From: Bacillota bacterium
Lineage (GTDB): Bacteria > Bacillota > Negativicutes > Sporomusales > Sporomusaceae
Direction of reading: 5' to 3'
DNA: 29,947 nt
Assembly: GCA_023388195.1 (NCBI GenBank)
Contig: JAEWGR010000135.1
Span: 1-29,947 of the forward strand
Shown: in pieces, positions 23,419 to 29,947 of the stretch
Position numbering within the stretch: position 1 is the first letter of the stretch
Layout of the letters: each line of letters opens with the position of its first letter
Notes under the pieces: generated by a model
Databases searched by the model: none
Told to the model about the DNA's origin: nothing
The model's input: the letters and a program-made list of their open reading frames with translations, nothing else
Program-made: the position numbers and the translations under genes

Positions 23419-24531
23419 TTATTTAAATATTCGCACCCGTAAGCTTTTTAACATTTGCTGTTCAATATCTTCCCATTCCGGTGGTCGCAGAATATCGACA
23501 GGATATAGCACTAAAGAGGTGTCACATTCATATACTGCATCAAGTGCCTGCAAACCAGCAATTGCGTTGGCAGCACTGTTAATATTCTCAATTTTTTCTC
23601 TTGATACTCTTACGGCAAGAACGCAATCGTCACTAAATTCACTATTCACAATGCCAGCTGCATATGCTTCCTGAAAGGATGGGATGTTTGCCAAAACTGT
23701 GGCAACTATTTGCAGCATGATCGCTGCACAAAGTTCAAAATATTGTTTATTATATACTCTGCTATCTTTATCCTGATATTGGATACGTCCTGACGGCAAC
23801 ATTTCACACGTCTGCCGGGGAATGACTGTTTTTGGCGGCAGCCACACCCTGATTAAAGGGATATTGACATGAAAATCAATATCTACTTCCACAGCCACCG
23901 GTAATTTTAACTGGTTTAAAGCTTCATCCAATCTGGACCTTACAGCGCTCGCATCCCCTGCCAGCAGTCTTTCGATAAGGGTTATACGGGTATTCTCCAG
24001 ATCTTCATGCCGCTTTTTAGCTTCCTCATACACTAACCGCTCTTGTTCATTGCGCCGGAAACCTTCCGCCTCGGCGGCCTGTTCGGCTTTGATTATCGCT
24101 GCATCCCGGTCTTTGATAGTAAAATATAATGATACACCGGCTGCAACTCCAAGCGCGGCCGTAAGGAGAAGAGTTACAGGGCTGAAAAGTATCACTAAAA
24201 TGCCCAGCAAAAAAACGATGGCAACTACTCTGGCAATAATCGGGTATACATACTCGGATTCGACCTTAGTTTTAGCCTTACCGGCAAGGTGGCTGTAATC
24301 TGTTAATTTGAGCTCACCATACTCTTGCCGGACCAGCAGGGCTTGATAATCTGCCGGTACATAGCTGAGTTTGCTGATGGCCGCGAGCTTAAGTTCATAG
24401 TCCTGATGTTGAACAAACTCTTTCCGCCAACGTTCAAATTGCTCTTCCCCTTTAAAATAGCGGACTTCAGCCCGCTCACCGGAATTATTGTCTCTGCCTC
24501 GCCCGCCGCCAGGAGGCTTTTTCTCTGCCAT
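23419..24531 (-). CDS. Membrane-anchored protein of unknown function
   Basis: A 370-residue protein that I do not recognise. The N-terminus is hydrophilic (Pro/Gly/Arg-rich, residues 1-25), followed by a charged helical region to about 95. Two adjacent transmembrane segments lie near 97-137 (YPIIARVVAIVFLLGILVIL and LLLTAALGVAAGVSLYFTI). A charged Glu/Arg-rich stretch at about 140-190 may be a coiled coil, and a C-terminal globular domain of about 170 residues follows. Both ends should face the cytoplasm. ATG at 24531 has GGAGG upstream. It lies 12 bases after the small membrane protein gene and is surely co-transcribed with it, so the two may form one membrane complex. Confidence 0.8.
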   Translation of the reverse strand: MAEKKPPGGGRGRDNNSGERAEVRYFKGEEQFERWRKEFVQHQDYELKLAAISKLSYVPADYQALLVRQEYGELKLTDYSHLAGKAKTKVESEYVYPIIARVVAIVFLLGILVILFSPVTLLLTAALGVAAGVSLYFTIKDRDAAIIKAEQAAEAEGFRRNEQERLVYEEAKKRHEDLENTRITLIERLLAGDASAVRSRLDEALNQLKLPVAVEVDIDFHVNIPLIRVWLPPKTVIPRQTCEMLPSGRIQYQDKDSRVYNKQYFELCAAIMLQIVATVLANIPSFQEAYAAGIVNSEFSDDCVLAVRVSREKIENINSAANAIAGLQALDAVYECDTSLVLYPVDILRPPEWEDIEQQMLKSLRVRIFK

Positions 24532-24543
24532 AGAGTAACCTCC

Positions 24544-24795
24544 CTATTTTCGAATTGTTATTCTTATTGTTTTACGCGCTACTACATAACAAAAAGCCAG
24601 CACTCCCCCTAAAGTAAAGAAAAAGGCAATCGGCTTTTGCATCATAATCTCTGAACTACCTATCAAACTGAATAGGAGCGCGGTCATATAGGCCAAAAAT
24701 AGTTCACCATAACGCGGACTAGTAGCGCGAGGGGCAATAATCAGCCACACTAAAAAGCCCATGAGAATAAAATTGCTATTTTTCATAAACTCCAT
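24544..24795 (-). CDS. Small membrane protein of unknown function
   Basis: An 83-residue protein with three hydrophobic segments (NFILMGFLVWLIIAP; LFLAYMTALLFSLIGS; IAFFFTLGGVLAFCYVVA) and a basic C-terminus (RKTIRITIRK). ATG at 24795 has a moderate GGTG upstream; an in-frame ATG nine bases later has GGAG only three bases away and is less likely. It is the first gene of a two-gene unit with the 370-residue membrane protein. No family recognised. Confidence 0.75.
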   Translation of the reverse strand: MEFMKNSNFILMGFLVWLIIAPRATSPRYGELFLAYMTALLFSLIGSSEIMMQKPIAFFFTLGGVLAFCYVVARKTIRITIRK

Positions 24796-25161
24796 TACTG
24801 AAGATTCACCTGCCTAAACCCATAATAGGTTTACTATTCGCTGTTACGCAGTTTTTTCCTGCTAGCCCTATTCGTATAAAAGTTAATAGCATTCAACTAT
24901 AAACTTGCTCAATGACTATGAGATTATAAAAGTCAACCTGCCAGCAATGGAGCGCATGACAGTAGGTCTCAACACCCGTGTCTTATTGATTTGCTATAGT
25001 TGGCAAGGCATTTTTCCTGAAATAAAAGGAGCACATTATAATTCAGTCTAAATTGTTAACGGTTGTAACATTATGTTTTAGAAATTCATATGCTGAAGTA
25101 GAAACAGATATATAAAATTCATCATTTGTCCTGAGGTAAATAAAGGAGGTTATTGATATTT
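24796..25161. other. Intergenic region between divergent units
   Basis: About 365 bases with the promoters of the membrane pair (-) and of the Cys-rich protein (+). Apart from the sigma-E-like promoter near 25066 I see only a weak AAACC/GGTTT hairpin near 24818 and a 34-codon ORF without a ribosome-binding site (24947-25051), which I do not call a gene. Confidence 0.4.
25066..25094 (+). promoter_or_regulatory. Putative sigma-E (sporulation) promoter
   Basis: TAACATT (25066-25072; six of seven of the -35 consensus K-M-A-T-A-T-T), 14-base spacer, CATATGCT (25087-25094; seven of eight of the -10 consensus C-A-T-A-H-A-H-T). It lies 68 bases upstream of the Cys-rich protein start. This is a pattern match, not proof. 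Confidence 0.4.
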
Positions 25162-25506
25162 ATGGAAACTAAATATCCGCATTGGTATGGCCCGGAAGAC
25201 AAAATGTGCTGTGACTATCCGGATAAAGACATGATGTGCTGCGACGATCAATACATGGATGACCCTATGTCTTACAAGATGTACCGGGATAACTTTAAAG
25301 ATCGCTTGCTTTGTTTTTTAGGCGATGAAGTCATCATTGGCACAGATGCCATGATTGACCGTAAGGGCTCTACTTTCTGCGGTACAATCTGCTATGTAGG
25401 GTGCGATTACATTATTGTTAACAGCTCATATTGCCGTCGCTCGATTTCACTGCACGTGCCAATCAAAATGATTCGGTTCATCGCTCCGTTCAAAGGGCGC
25501 CGATAA
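25162..25506 (+). CDS. Cys/Met/Asp-rich protein, possibly spore coat
   Basis: A 114-residue protein. The first 40 residues are rich in Met, Cys, Asp and Tyr, with two CC pairs (KMCCDYPDKDMMCCDD), like a disordered spore-coat or metal-binding segment. The C-terminal 70 residues look like a small beta barrel of Sm/SH3 type (LLCFLGDEVIIGTDA, GTICYVGCDYIIVNSS, HVPIKMIRFI), resembling DUF2642-like spore proteins. ATG at 25162 has AAAGGAGG with an 11-base spacer; the in-frame TTG at 25153 is too close. It is followed after 33 bases by the helical protein gene. A sporulation role is inferred from composition, partner and the upstream sigma-E-like promoter. Confidence 0.75.
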   Translation: METKYPHWYGPEDKMCCDYPDKDMMCCDDQYMDDPMSYKMYRDNFKDRLLCFLGDEVIIGTDAMIDRKGSTFCGTICYVGCDYIIVNSSYCRRSISLHVPIKMIRFIAPFKGRR

Positions 25507-25539
25507 TTCCCGAACGCCTTGCCAGAGGAGATGATACCT

Positions 25540-26007
25540 ATGAAAAAACCCCTCATCCGCCGGTTGTTAACTGTTGATCCGGCGCATATGATTACATTGC
25601 ATCAGGAGGCCATCGAACAGCTTGAACTTATGCTCACTACTGTCGAAGCAGCTGAACATGCAAGCGATGGCGTACGTGATACACTGAATACTATGGCCGC
25701 AACGCATTGGGAAGGCTATCTGGATGTAATTCACATGATCTGTATGCATGATGAACACCTGGCAGCAGTTATGAAAAAACATGATTCGAAAATTATTGAT
25801 TATGAGCCGGCAGATACAGAACGGCAATTTTACGGCAACCGCCTGTTACTATTATCACTCCTCACAGGACTTGTTCGGCGTCATCGCCGTTTTGTCTACT
25901 TCTATGGCTTAAGATCAAACCCAATGGGAGATTATATCAAAGATTCTATTGCTATGGAACGGGAACATGTAGCAGGCATAGTTGGCGTAATACAAAATAT
26001 GATATAA
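25540..26007 (+). CDS. Helical protein of unknown function (ferritin-like?)
   Basis: A 155-residue, mostly helical, soluble protein. Helices with Glu/His patterns (LHQEAIEQLELML; HWEGYLDVIHMICMHDEHL; SIAMEREHVAGIVGVIQNM) suggest a four-helix bundle. EREH matches an E-x-x-H iron-ligand pattern, but the matching second ligand is not clear, so ferritin-like function is a guess. ATG at 25540 has AGAGGAG nine bases upstream; an in-frame TTG at 25519 has no ribosome-binding site. It is the second gene after the Cys-rich protein and is followed by a strong terminator. Confidence 0.75.
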   Translation: MKKPLIRRLLTVDPAHMITLHQEAIEQLELMLTTVEAAEHASDGVRDTLNTMAATHWEGYLDVIHMICMHDEHLAAVMKKHDSKIIDYEPADTERQFYGNRLLLLSLLTGLVRRHRRFVYFYGLRSNPMGDYIKDSIAMEREHVAGIVGVIQNMI

Positions 26008-26020
26008 TACTCCAGTATCT

Positions 26021-26046
26021 AAAGGAGGCACCAGCCTCCTTTTTTT
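26021..26046 (+). terminator. Rho-independent terminator of the two-gene unit
   Basis: A 9-bp stem AAAGGAGGC / GCCTCCTTT with an ACCA loop running into a T-run, 13 bases after the stop. Confidence 0.9.
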
Positions 26047-26193
26047 GCTGTATCAGACACTGCCCTTCTCTTCCCGATTAACTGACCTGGGCAAAGCCCA
26101 AGAACCGTTTCAGCGGTTTTTCTTAATTTAAAGGATTTAGATCTGTATAATACGAATACTAAAGCAGTAAAATCAATTACTAAAGGAGTTGCC

Positions 26194-27072
26194 ATGCCAG
26201 ATTTCCCCGTCCCCCCCACCTGCTCCCCGTTACCGATAAAAGAATTTCTGCGCCGCCGGTCAGGAATATCACTGACCTTGTGGCGTAAAATAAAACACAC
26301 TGGAACTCTCAGCCTGAATGGACGCCCCGCAACAACGCATACCTTGGTGCAGCCAGGTGATATCGTTACTGTCACGTGGCCCGAAACCACTACAATCACA
26401 GCTGAAGATTTACCACTGTCTATTGCCTACGAAGATGAATGGCTGTTAGCTGCAGATAAGCCGGCCGGCATGCTGGTGCATCCGGCTTCAGGACAGCCTG
26501 CAGGCACTTTGGCCAATGCGGTTATACATTATTACCGGCAAAAAAACTATGCCTGCGGTTTTCATCCCGTCAACAGGCTTGACCGTAACACATCAGGTTT
26601 AGTCCTTATTGCTAAACGGCCTGATATTCAGCATTGGCTAAATCAAAACCAGCAACAGGTGTTGAAAACGTACCTGGCCATCGCCGCCGGCCGGCCGCAG
26701 CCGGCCAGCGGCACCCTCAACCTGCCAATTGGTCGAAAATCGGGAAGCATTATTGAACGCGAGGTTACTCCAGCCGGCCAACAGGCAATTACTCATTATA
26801 GCCTGCTTGCAGCTTATGAAAATGCCAGCTTACTGGAAATCATTCTGGAGACCGGCCGTACTCACCAAATACGGGTACATTTCAGTCATATTGGCTGCCC
26901 GTTGTTAGGAGATGATTTGTATGGTGGGCCAGCAAATCTGATTCAGCGTCAGGCACTACATGCTGCCAAACTCAGATTATTGCACCCAATTACACAGCAG
27001 ATTATCGAAATTGTCAGCCCTTTGCCCGTAGATCTGACAGATCTTTTAAGCCAGCTTGGCGCTGAGGTTTGA
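26194..27072 (+). CDS. RluA-family pseudouridine synthase
   Basis: A 292-residue enzyme converting uridine to pseudouridine in rRNA or tRNA. An N-terminal S4-like RNA-binding domain (about 13-62: IKEFLRRRSGISLTLWRKIK ... GDIVTV) is followed by the catalytic domain with HPVNRLDRNTSGL, where Asp 130 is the nucleophile, and ETGRTHQIRVHF. The family is RluD/RluC/YlyB-like; the modified position cannot be read from sequence. ATG at 26194 has AAAGGAG upstream. A small AACCG/CGGTT hairpin followed by TTTTTCTT at 26103-26122 may end upstream transcription. The aldolase promoter overlaps the end of this gene. Confidence 0.93.
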   Translation: MPDFPVPPTCSPLPIKEFLRRRSGISLTLWRKIKHTGTLSLNGRPATTHTLVQPGDIVTVTWPETTTITAEDLPLSIAYEDEWLLAADKPAGMLVHPASGQPAGTLANAVIHYYRQKNYACGFHPVNRLDRNTSGLVLIAKRPDIQHWLNQNQQQVLKTYLAIAAGRPQPASGTLNLPIGRKSGSIIEREVTPAGQQAITHYSLLAAYENASLLEIILETGRTHQIRVHFSHIGCPLLGDDLYGGPANLIQRQALHAAKLRLLHPITQQIIEIVSPLPVDLTDLLSQLGAEV

Positions 27073-27085
27073 AATATGCTATAAT
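27056..27085 (+). promoter_or_regulatory. Sigma-A-type promoter of the aldolase gene
   Basis: TTGGCG (27056-27061), 18-base spacer, perfect TATAAT (27080-27085). It overlaps the end of the pseudouridine synthase gene and gives a leader of about 55 bases. Confidence 0.55.
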
Positions 27086-27147
27086 GTATGGGGTAATATG
27101 CTATCATATTTCTGATTCCCCTAGGGGAAAAATAGGAGGGATTTCAT

Positions 27148-28077
27148 TTGTCATTAGTCACTTCAAAAGATATGTTTAAGAAAGCATATGAAGGACAATA
27201 CGCAGTTGGGGCATTTAACGTTAATAATATGGAAATCATCCAGGGTATTGTTGATGCAGCGCGGGAAGAGCGGGCTCCGCTTATCCTCCAGGTGTCTGCC
27301 GGTGCCCGCAAATATGCTAAACATATCTATTTAATGAAGCTGGTTGAAGCAGCTATAGAAGATTCAGGCCTGCCGATTTGCTTACATCTTGACCACGGTG
27401 AAGATTTTGAAATCTGCAAATCCTGTATTGACGGGGGCTTTACCTCAGTTATGATTGATGGATCCAAGCTACCATTTGAAGAAAACATTGCCCTTACCAA
27501 AAAAGTAGTAGAATATGCCCATGACCGTGGCGTTGTTGTCGAGGCTGAACTTGGTCGCCTGGCAGGTATTGAAGACGCTGTCAATGTCAGTGCTAAAGAT
27601 GCTACATATACCGATCCGGATCAGGCTGTTGAGTTTGTTGAAAGAACCGGCGTTGATTCATTGGCTATTGCCATCGGCACCAGCCATGGAGCCTATAAAT
27701 TCAAGGGGGACTGCAACCTTGATTTTGACCGCTTAGCAACAATTTCCCGACTACTCCCTGCTTTTCCGCTGGTGTTGCACGGTGCCTCTACCGTCCTGCC
27801 TGAGTTTGTGGAAAAATGCAATAATTATGGCGGACAGATAAATGGTGCGCAAGGCGTGCCTGAAGACATGCTGCTCAGAGCCGGCAAACTGGGTGTATGT
27901 AAAATCAATATTGATACCGATTTGCGTTTGGCTATGACGGCGTCAGTCAGAGAACACCTGTCCAAGAATCCAGCCGATTTTGACCCTCGCCAGTATCTTA
28001 AACCTGCCCGTGAAGCCATTACAGGTATGGTTAAACACAAAATCCGCAATGTCTTGAACTGCAGCGGACGTCTGTAG
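27148..28077 (+). CDS. fba: Class II fructose-1,6-bisphosphate aldolase
   Basis: Zn-dependent aldolase of 309 residues cleaving fructose-1,6-bisphosphate (or a related ketose phosphate) to dihydroxyacetone phosphate and an aldehyde; central to glycolysis and gluconeogenesis. Motifs: HLDHGED (Zn His and catalytic Asp), EAELGRLAG (Glu), GTSHGAYK (Zn His), LHGAST (Zn His) and NIDTDLRLA (phosphate site). The length and NIDTDLR pattern suit the class IIB/tagatose-type group, so tagatose-bisphosphate use cannot be excluded. The start is TTG at 27148, seven bases after AGGAGGG; no ATG is available. Confidence 0.94.
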   Translation: MSLVTSKDMFKKAYEGQYAVGAFNVNNMEIIQGIVDAAREERAPLILQVSAGARKYAKHIYLMKLVEAAIEDSGLPICLHLDHGEDFEICKSCIDGGFTSVMIDGSKLPFEENIALTKKVVEYAHDRGVVVEAELGRLAGIEDAVNVSAKDATYTDPDQAVEFVERTGVDSLAIAIGTSHGAYKFKGDCNLDFDRLATISRLLPAFPLVLHGASTVLPEFVEKCNNYGGQINGAQGVPEDMLLRAGKLGVCKINIDTDLRLAMTASVREHLSKNPADFDPRQYLKPAREAITGMVKHKIRNVLNCSGRL

Positions 28078-28094
28078 TAACAGCAAGCATAGAA

Positions 28095-28135
28095 TTTCTA
28101 TAATGGGAAAAGTTAATGACAACTCATTATAGAAA
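28095..28135. promoter_or_regulatory. Perfect 11-bp inverted repeat before a small ORF
   Basis: TTTCTATAATG (28095-28105) and CATTATAGAAA (28125-28135) are perfect complements separated by 19 bases. The left arm contains a TATAAT -10 match and the right arm ends at the AAAGGGG ribosome-binding site, so the repeat could be an operator or an RNA hairpin controlling the 44-residue ORF. Confidence 0.5.
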
Positions 28136-28146
28136 GGGGTTTTATT

Positions 28147-28281
28147 ATGCCTACTGCCAACAATGTAAACTTTGCCGCTTTATCCTCCGAAGAGCTCAAT
28201 ACCATTGAGAAATTCGAGAAAGAGTTTGCTGTTAAACATGGCAATAATGTCTTTTTGCTTGCCTTTAACAAAAATAAGTAA
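28147..28281 (+). CDS. 44-residue protein of unknown function
   Basis: The ORF MPTANNVNFAALSSEELNTI... ends in FNKNK. ATG at 28147 has AAAGGGG seven bases upstream, and a strong terminator palindrome follows about 80 bases after the stop. It is soluble, Asn-rich at the start, with one amphipathic helix (SSEELNTIEKFEKEF) and a hydrophobic patch (NNVFLLAF). No signal peptide or membrane helix. The inverted repeat at 28095-28135 directly precedes it. No family recognised; the context supports a real gene. Confidence 0.6.
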   Translation: MPTANNVNFAALSSEELNTIEKFEKEFAVKHGNNVFLLAFNKNK

Positions 28282-28362
28282 AGAATCCGTCCAGTCCATG
28301 CGACAAGCTTAGGCATAGACCCAGCGGCGAATTTTCATCCTGTTAAAAGCCTGTCCGAAAGC

Positions 28363-28407
28363 AATATCGGCTTATGCTGAGACTCAGCATAAGCCGATAT
28401 TTTTTAT
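28363..28407. terminator. Nearly perfect 19-bp palindrome terminator
   Basis: AATATCGGCTTATGCTGAG and its exact complement meet around one base at 28382. TTTTTTAT follows on the plus strand, so it ends the small-ORF transcript. On the minus strand it follows the SIR2 gene stop directly but lacks a T-run. Confidence 0.8.
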
Positions 28408-29456
28408 AGAAACTTTTCTGGCTGCCGGCAAAAATCTTCAAAGGTTTTATCAGTATAGCAGATATTGGTCCCCAGAAACCGGGTATAGCGTTTCTGTTCT
28501 TCGTCAATTTTTTCTTGTTTTTTTCCTGGATAATTATTAATTACCGTAATGCGCAGACGATCAGAACGATTGGTTTGAATCCGTTTTAAGAGATATTTTA
28601 TATGCATATCAGCGTCAGGAAAGGAGTAACCGCAGAAAATGATGTGGCTTGATTTGCGCAGACATGCTTCCGTTTTATGCCAGACCATATTTATGTAATT
28701 ATTGGACATATCTTTAAAAAATGTCGGTGGTACAATAACCGGTATTTTTATAGACTGGCAGTTTGCGCACAATGCCTGGGACAGCTCTGTATGCAATCGC
28801 AAAAGTCCCTGCTGGTAGTCAATTAGCTGTAATGTATTGCACGTGGGGCAATACGACCAATTAAGCGAACCATGTACTTTATAAAGATTAATAACAGGTT
28901 TATTGTGCAAAGCCGGACTTTGATAATTAATAAAGTCTATCCCATAATCAACGGCAATATCATTGCGGACGATCAGCGCCTGATCAATTAATACATCATA
29001 ATTAGTAGATAGAAATATCGTATCGTTCAGGCACCCAAGTGCGCTCAGCCTATCCACTAACACCCGGTGCAACCCCTTTACGGCTGCTGTCTTATCTTCC
29101 AGTACCTCAGCCATTAACAACACCAGATATTGCCTGATAAACCCAATACGGTTGCTGCTCTTGGCAATACTTTCAAGATCAAAGTCTTTAAAAGACTGCC
29201 GTTTCCGAACAGCTAAATCCAAGAGGCCAATCGCCTCTTCAAAAGTGGGGAACTCAATAGCATCCAGATCATCATGAAGCACATCAATAAAAAACATTTG
29301 CTTAAAATAGGCGCATAGTTCGCTTACCCGCTTACCATCACTGTAATTTTTTTTTTCACGGAGAGCCTTAAAATATTTCTTAAAAAGCAAGTTTTGTACC
29401 GGTGCGCCCTCGGCGGCAGATGCGCCACCACCTAATAGAATTGTTGTTTTTATCAT
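28404..29456 (-). CDS. SIR2-like domain protein
   Basis: A 350-residue protein with an NAD-binding SIR2-like fold: ILLGGGASAAEGAP at the N-terminus, STNYDVLID (the usual T-x-N-x-D), KVHGSLNWSYC with the catalytic-type His, a likely zinc site from CPTC and CANC, and GYSFPDADMHIKYLL near the end. Such SIR2_2-type proteins are often NAD hydrolases in defence systems, but a housekeeping role cannot be excluded. ATG at 29456 is chosen: the frame runs on to an ATG at 29522, but that stretch contains the terminator of the upstream gene (29502-29520). GGGGAG lies 13 bases upstream, slightly long. It is alone, beside an FtsH-like protease. Confidence 0.85.
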   Translation of the reverse strand: MIKTTILLGGGASAAEGAPVQNLLFKKYFKALREKKNYSDGKRVSELCAYFKQMFFIDVLHDDLDAIEFPTFEEAIGLLDLAVRKRQSFKDFDLESIAKSSNRIGFIRQYLVLLMAEVLEDKTAAVKGLHRVLVDRLSALGCLNDTIFLSTNYDVLIDQALIVRNDIAVDYGIDFINYQSPALHNKPVINLYKVHGSLNWSYCPTCNTLQLIDYQQGLLRLHTELSQALCANCQSIKIPVIVPPTFFKDMSNNYINMVWHKTEACLRKSSHIIFCGYSFPDADMHIKYLLKRIQTNRSDRLRITVINNYPGKKQEKIDEEQKRYTRFLGTNICYTDKTFEDFCRQPEKFL

Positions 29457-29491
29457 ATCAAAGATTATTCTCCCCAATAGGCAGGAGTATG

Positions 29492-29520
29492 CAAAAAAAA
29501 AGCGTCCGGCTAGCGGACGC
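29492..29520 (-). terminator. Terminator of the FtsH-like gene
   Basis: A 7-bp stem GCGTCCG / CGGACGC with a 5-base loop, followed on the minus strand by a T-run of nine. It begins two bases after the protease stop codon and lies upstream of the SIR2 start. Confidence 0.88.
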
Positions 29521-29522
29521 AT

Positions 29523-29947
29523 TCATGCAGCTTGTTCCTCGTCATGTATAAAGGCCCTAACCTCAGCACCGGAGAGGACTTCTTTAGCAAGCAAGGCATC
29601 TACAATGCGGGTAAAAGGTGTCTGTTTATCAGTCAATACCGTTCTTACCTCTGCTTCAACTTGTTTGAAAATAGCAGTAAATGTATTATGCAGTAATTCT
29701 TTGGGTACATCATCAGGTGATACAATACCAAGCTCGGACATACCGCCAAATACAATTTGTTTAACCATCTCGGCGGCCTGTTTAAAGTCATTTGCCGCTC
29801 CGGAACTGCGTGTACCAAGAAAAATTTCTTCAGCTAGCGCACCGGCTATAGCAACTGCTATTTTGCTTTTAATGTAATCAGCCGTATATAAATAGACGTC
29901 ATCCTGCTGCGTCTGCCGGACATAGCCCAGAGCATTACCACGGGCAG
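29523..29947 (-). CDS. FtsH-like M41 peptidase, C-terminal part (partial)
   Basis: The window edge cuts this gene; the 141 readable C-terminal codons carry an M41 metallopeptidase helical region: RGNALGYVRQ, DVYLYTADYIKSKIAVAIAGALAEEIFLG (the A-x-x-x-A-E-E segment), GAANDFKQAAEMV and GGMSELGIV. The HExxH zinc motif and any AAA+ domain would be to the right of the window. FtsH is a membrane-bound ATP-dependent protease, but this copy differs from typical FtsH (shorter, less canonical tail), so it may be a related M41-only protein such as those found beside AAA proteins. Frame open at the edge. Confidence 0.85.
   Translation of the reverse strand, partial: ARGNALGYVRQTQQDDVYLYTADYIKSKIAVAIAGALAEEIFLGTRSSGAANDFKQAAEMVKQIVFGGMSELGIVSPDDVPKELLHNTFTAIFKQVEAEVRTVLTDKQTPFTRIVDALLAKEVLSGAEVRAFIHDEEQAA

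Noticed and set aside
24947..25051. 34-codon ORF on the plus strand upstream of the Cys-rich gene
   Set aside because: No ribosome-binding site before its ATG, and the composition is unremarkable; it overlaps promoter-type sequence.
29457..29522. N-terminal extension of the SIR2 protein from the ATG at 29522
   Set aside because: The extension would be encoded through the terminator hairpin and T-run of the upstream gene.
1..29947. CRISPR arrays, rRNA, tRNA genes, transposases or prophage genes
   Set aside because: No direct-repeat array, cloverleaf, rRNA-like stretch or mobile-element protein was seen on either strand.

Overview
The window looks like chromosomal core DNA from an anaerobic, spore-forming bacterium with an outer membrane, most likely a Sporomusaceae-type member of the Negativicutes (Firmicutes). 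This is inferred from three signals found together: an alpha/beta small acid-soluble spore protein with a sigma-G-like promoter, a small beta-barrel porin with a signal peptide and C-terminal Phe, and strictly anaerobic or oxygen-defence genes (superoxide reductase, [FeFe]-hydrogenase-like protein, rubredoxin-like flavoprotein). No phage, transposase, CRISPR array, rRNA or tRNA gene was seen.

Layout. 1-5.4 kb: a 5'-truncated DEAD-box helicase (+) converging on topB (-), then a second DEAD-box helicase (-) directly downstream of an inositol-monophosphatase-family gene. 5.5-9.8 kb: a small unknown protein, the conserved ACT-protein/UPF0210 pair, an operon of a double-rubredoxin flavin reductase plus an AhpF-like flavoprotein, and a DUF896 protein. 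10-13.7 kb: DUF1540 and zinc-ribbon-like small proteins, an APC permease and a [FeFe]-hydrogenase-like protein. 13.7-19.6 kb: a TGS/uridine-kinase-type nucleoside kinase, a 58-residue membrane protein, a Cu/Zn superoxide dismutase without signal peptide, an aspartate/aromatic-type aminotransferase next to asnS, and the spore protein. 20-23.3 kb: the porin with a long structured leader, aspartate kinase and superoxide reductase. 23.4-26 kb: an unknown two-gene membrane cluster (-) and a probable sporulation-linked two-gene cluster (+). 26.2-28.3 kb: an RluA-type pseudouridine synthase, class II aldolase and a 44-residue ORF. 28.4 kb to the end: a SIR2-domain protein and the C-terminus of an FtsH-like M41 protease running off the window.

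The least explained material is non-coding. (1) A ~90-100 bp element occurs three times, always in the same orientation and always beside a terminator (5860, 9868, 22734). (2) The porin leader can form a perfect 14-bp helix hiding its Shine-Dalgarno, with a possible 14-codon upstream ORF ending inside the hiding arm. (3) Two TGTCGAAA sequences (Spo0A-box match) lie exactly 20 bp apart upstream of that leader. (4) A tandemly duplicated double hairpin follows the porin gene. Among proteins, the hydrogenase-like protein has an Asp in place of one ferredoxin-domain cysteine, and the rubredoxin/AhpF-like pair suggests an unusual NADH-linked electron-transfer module.
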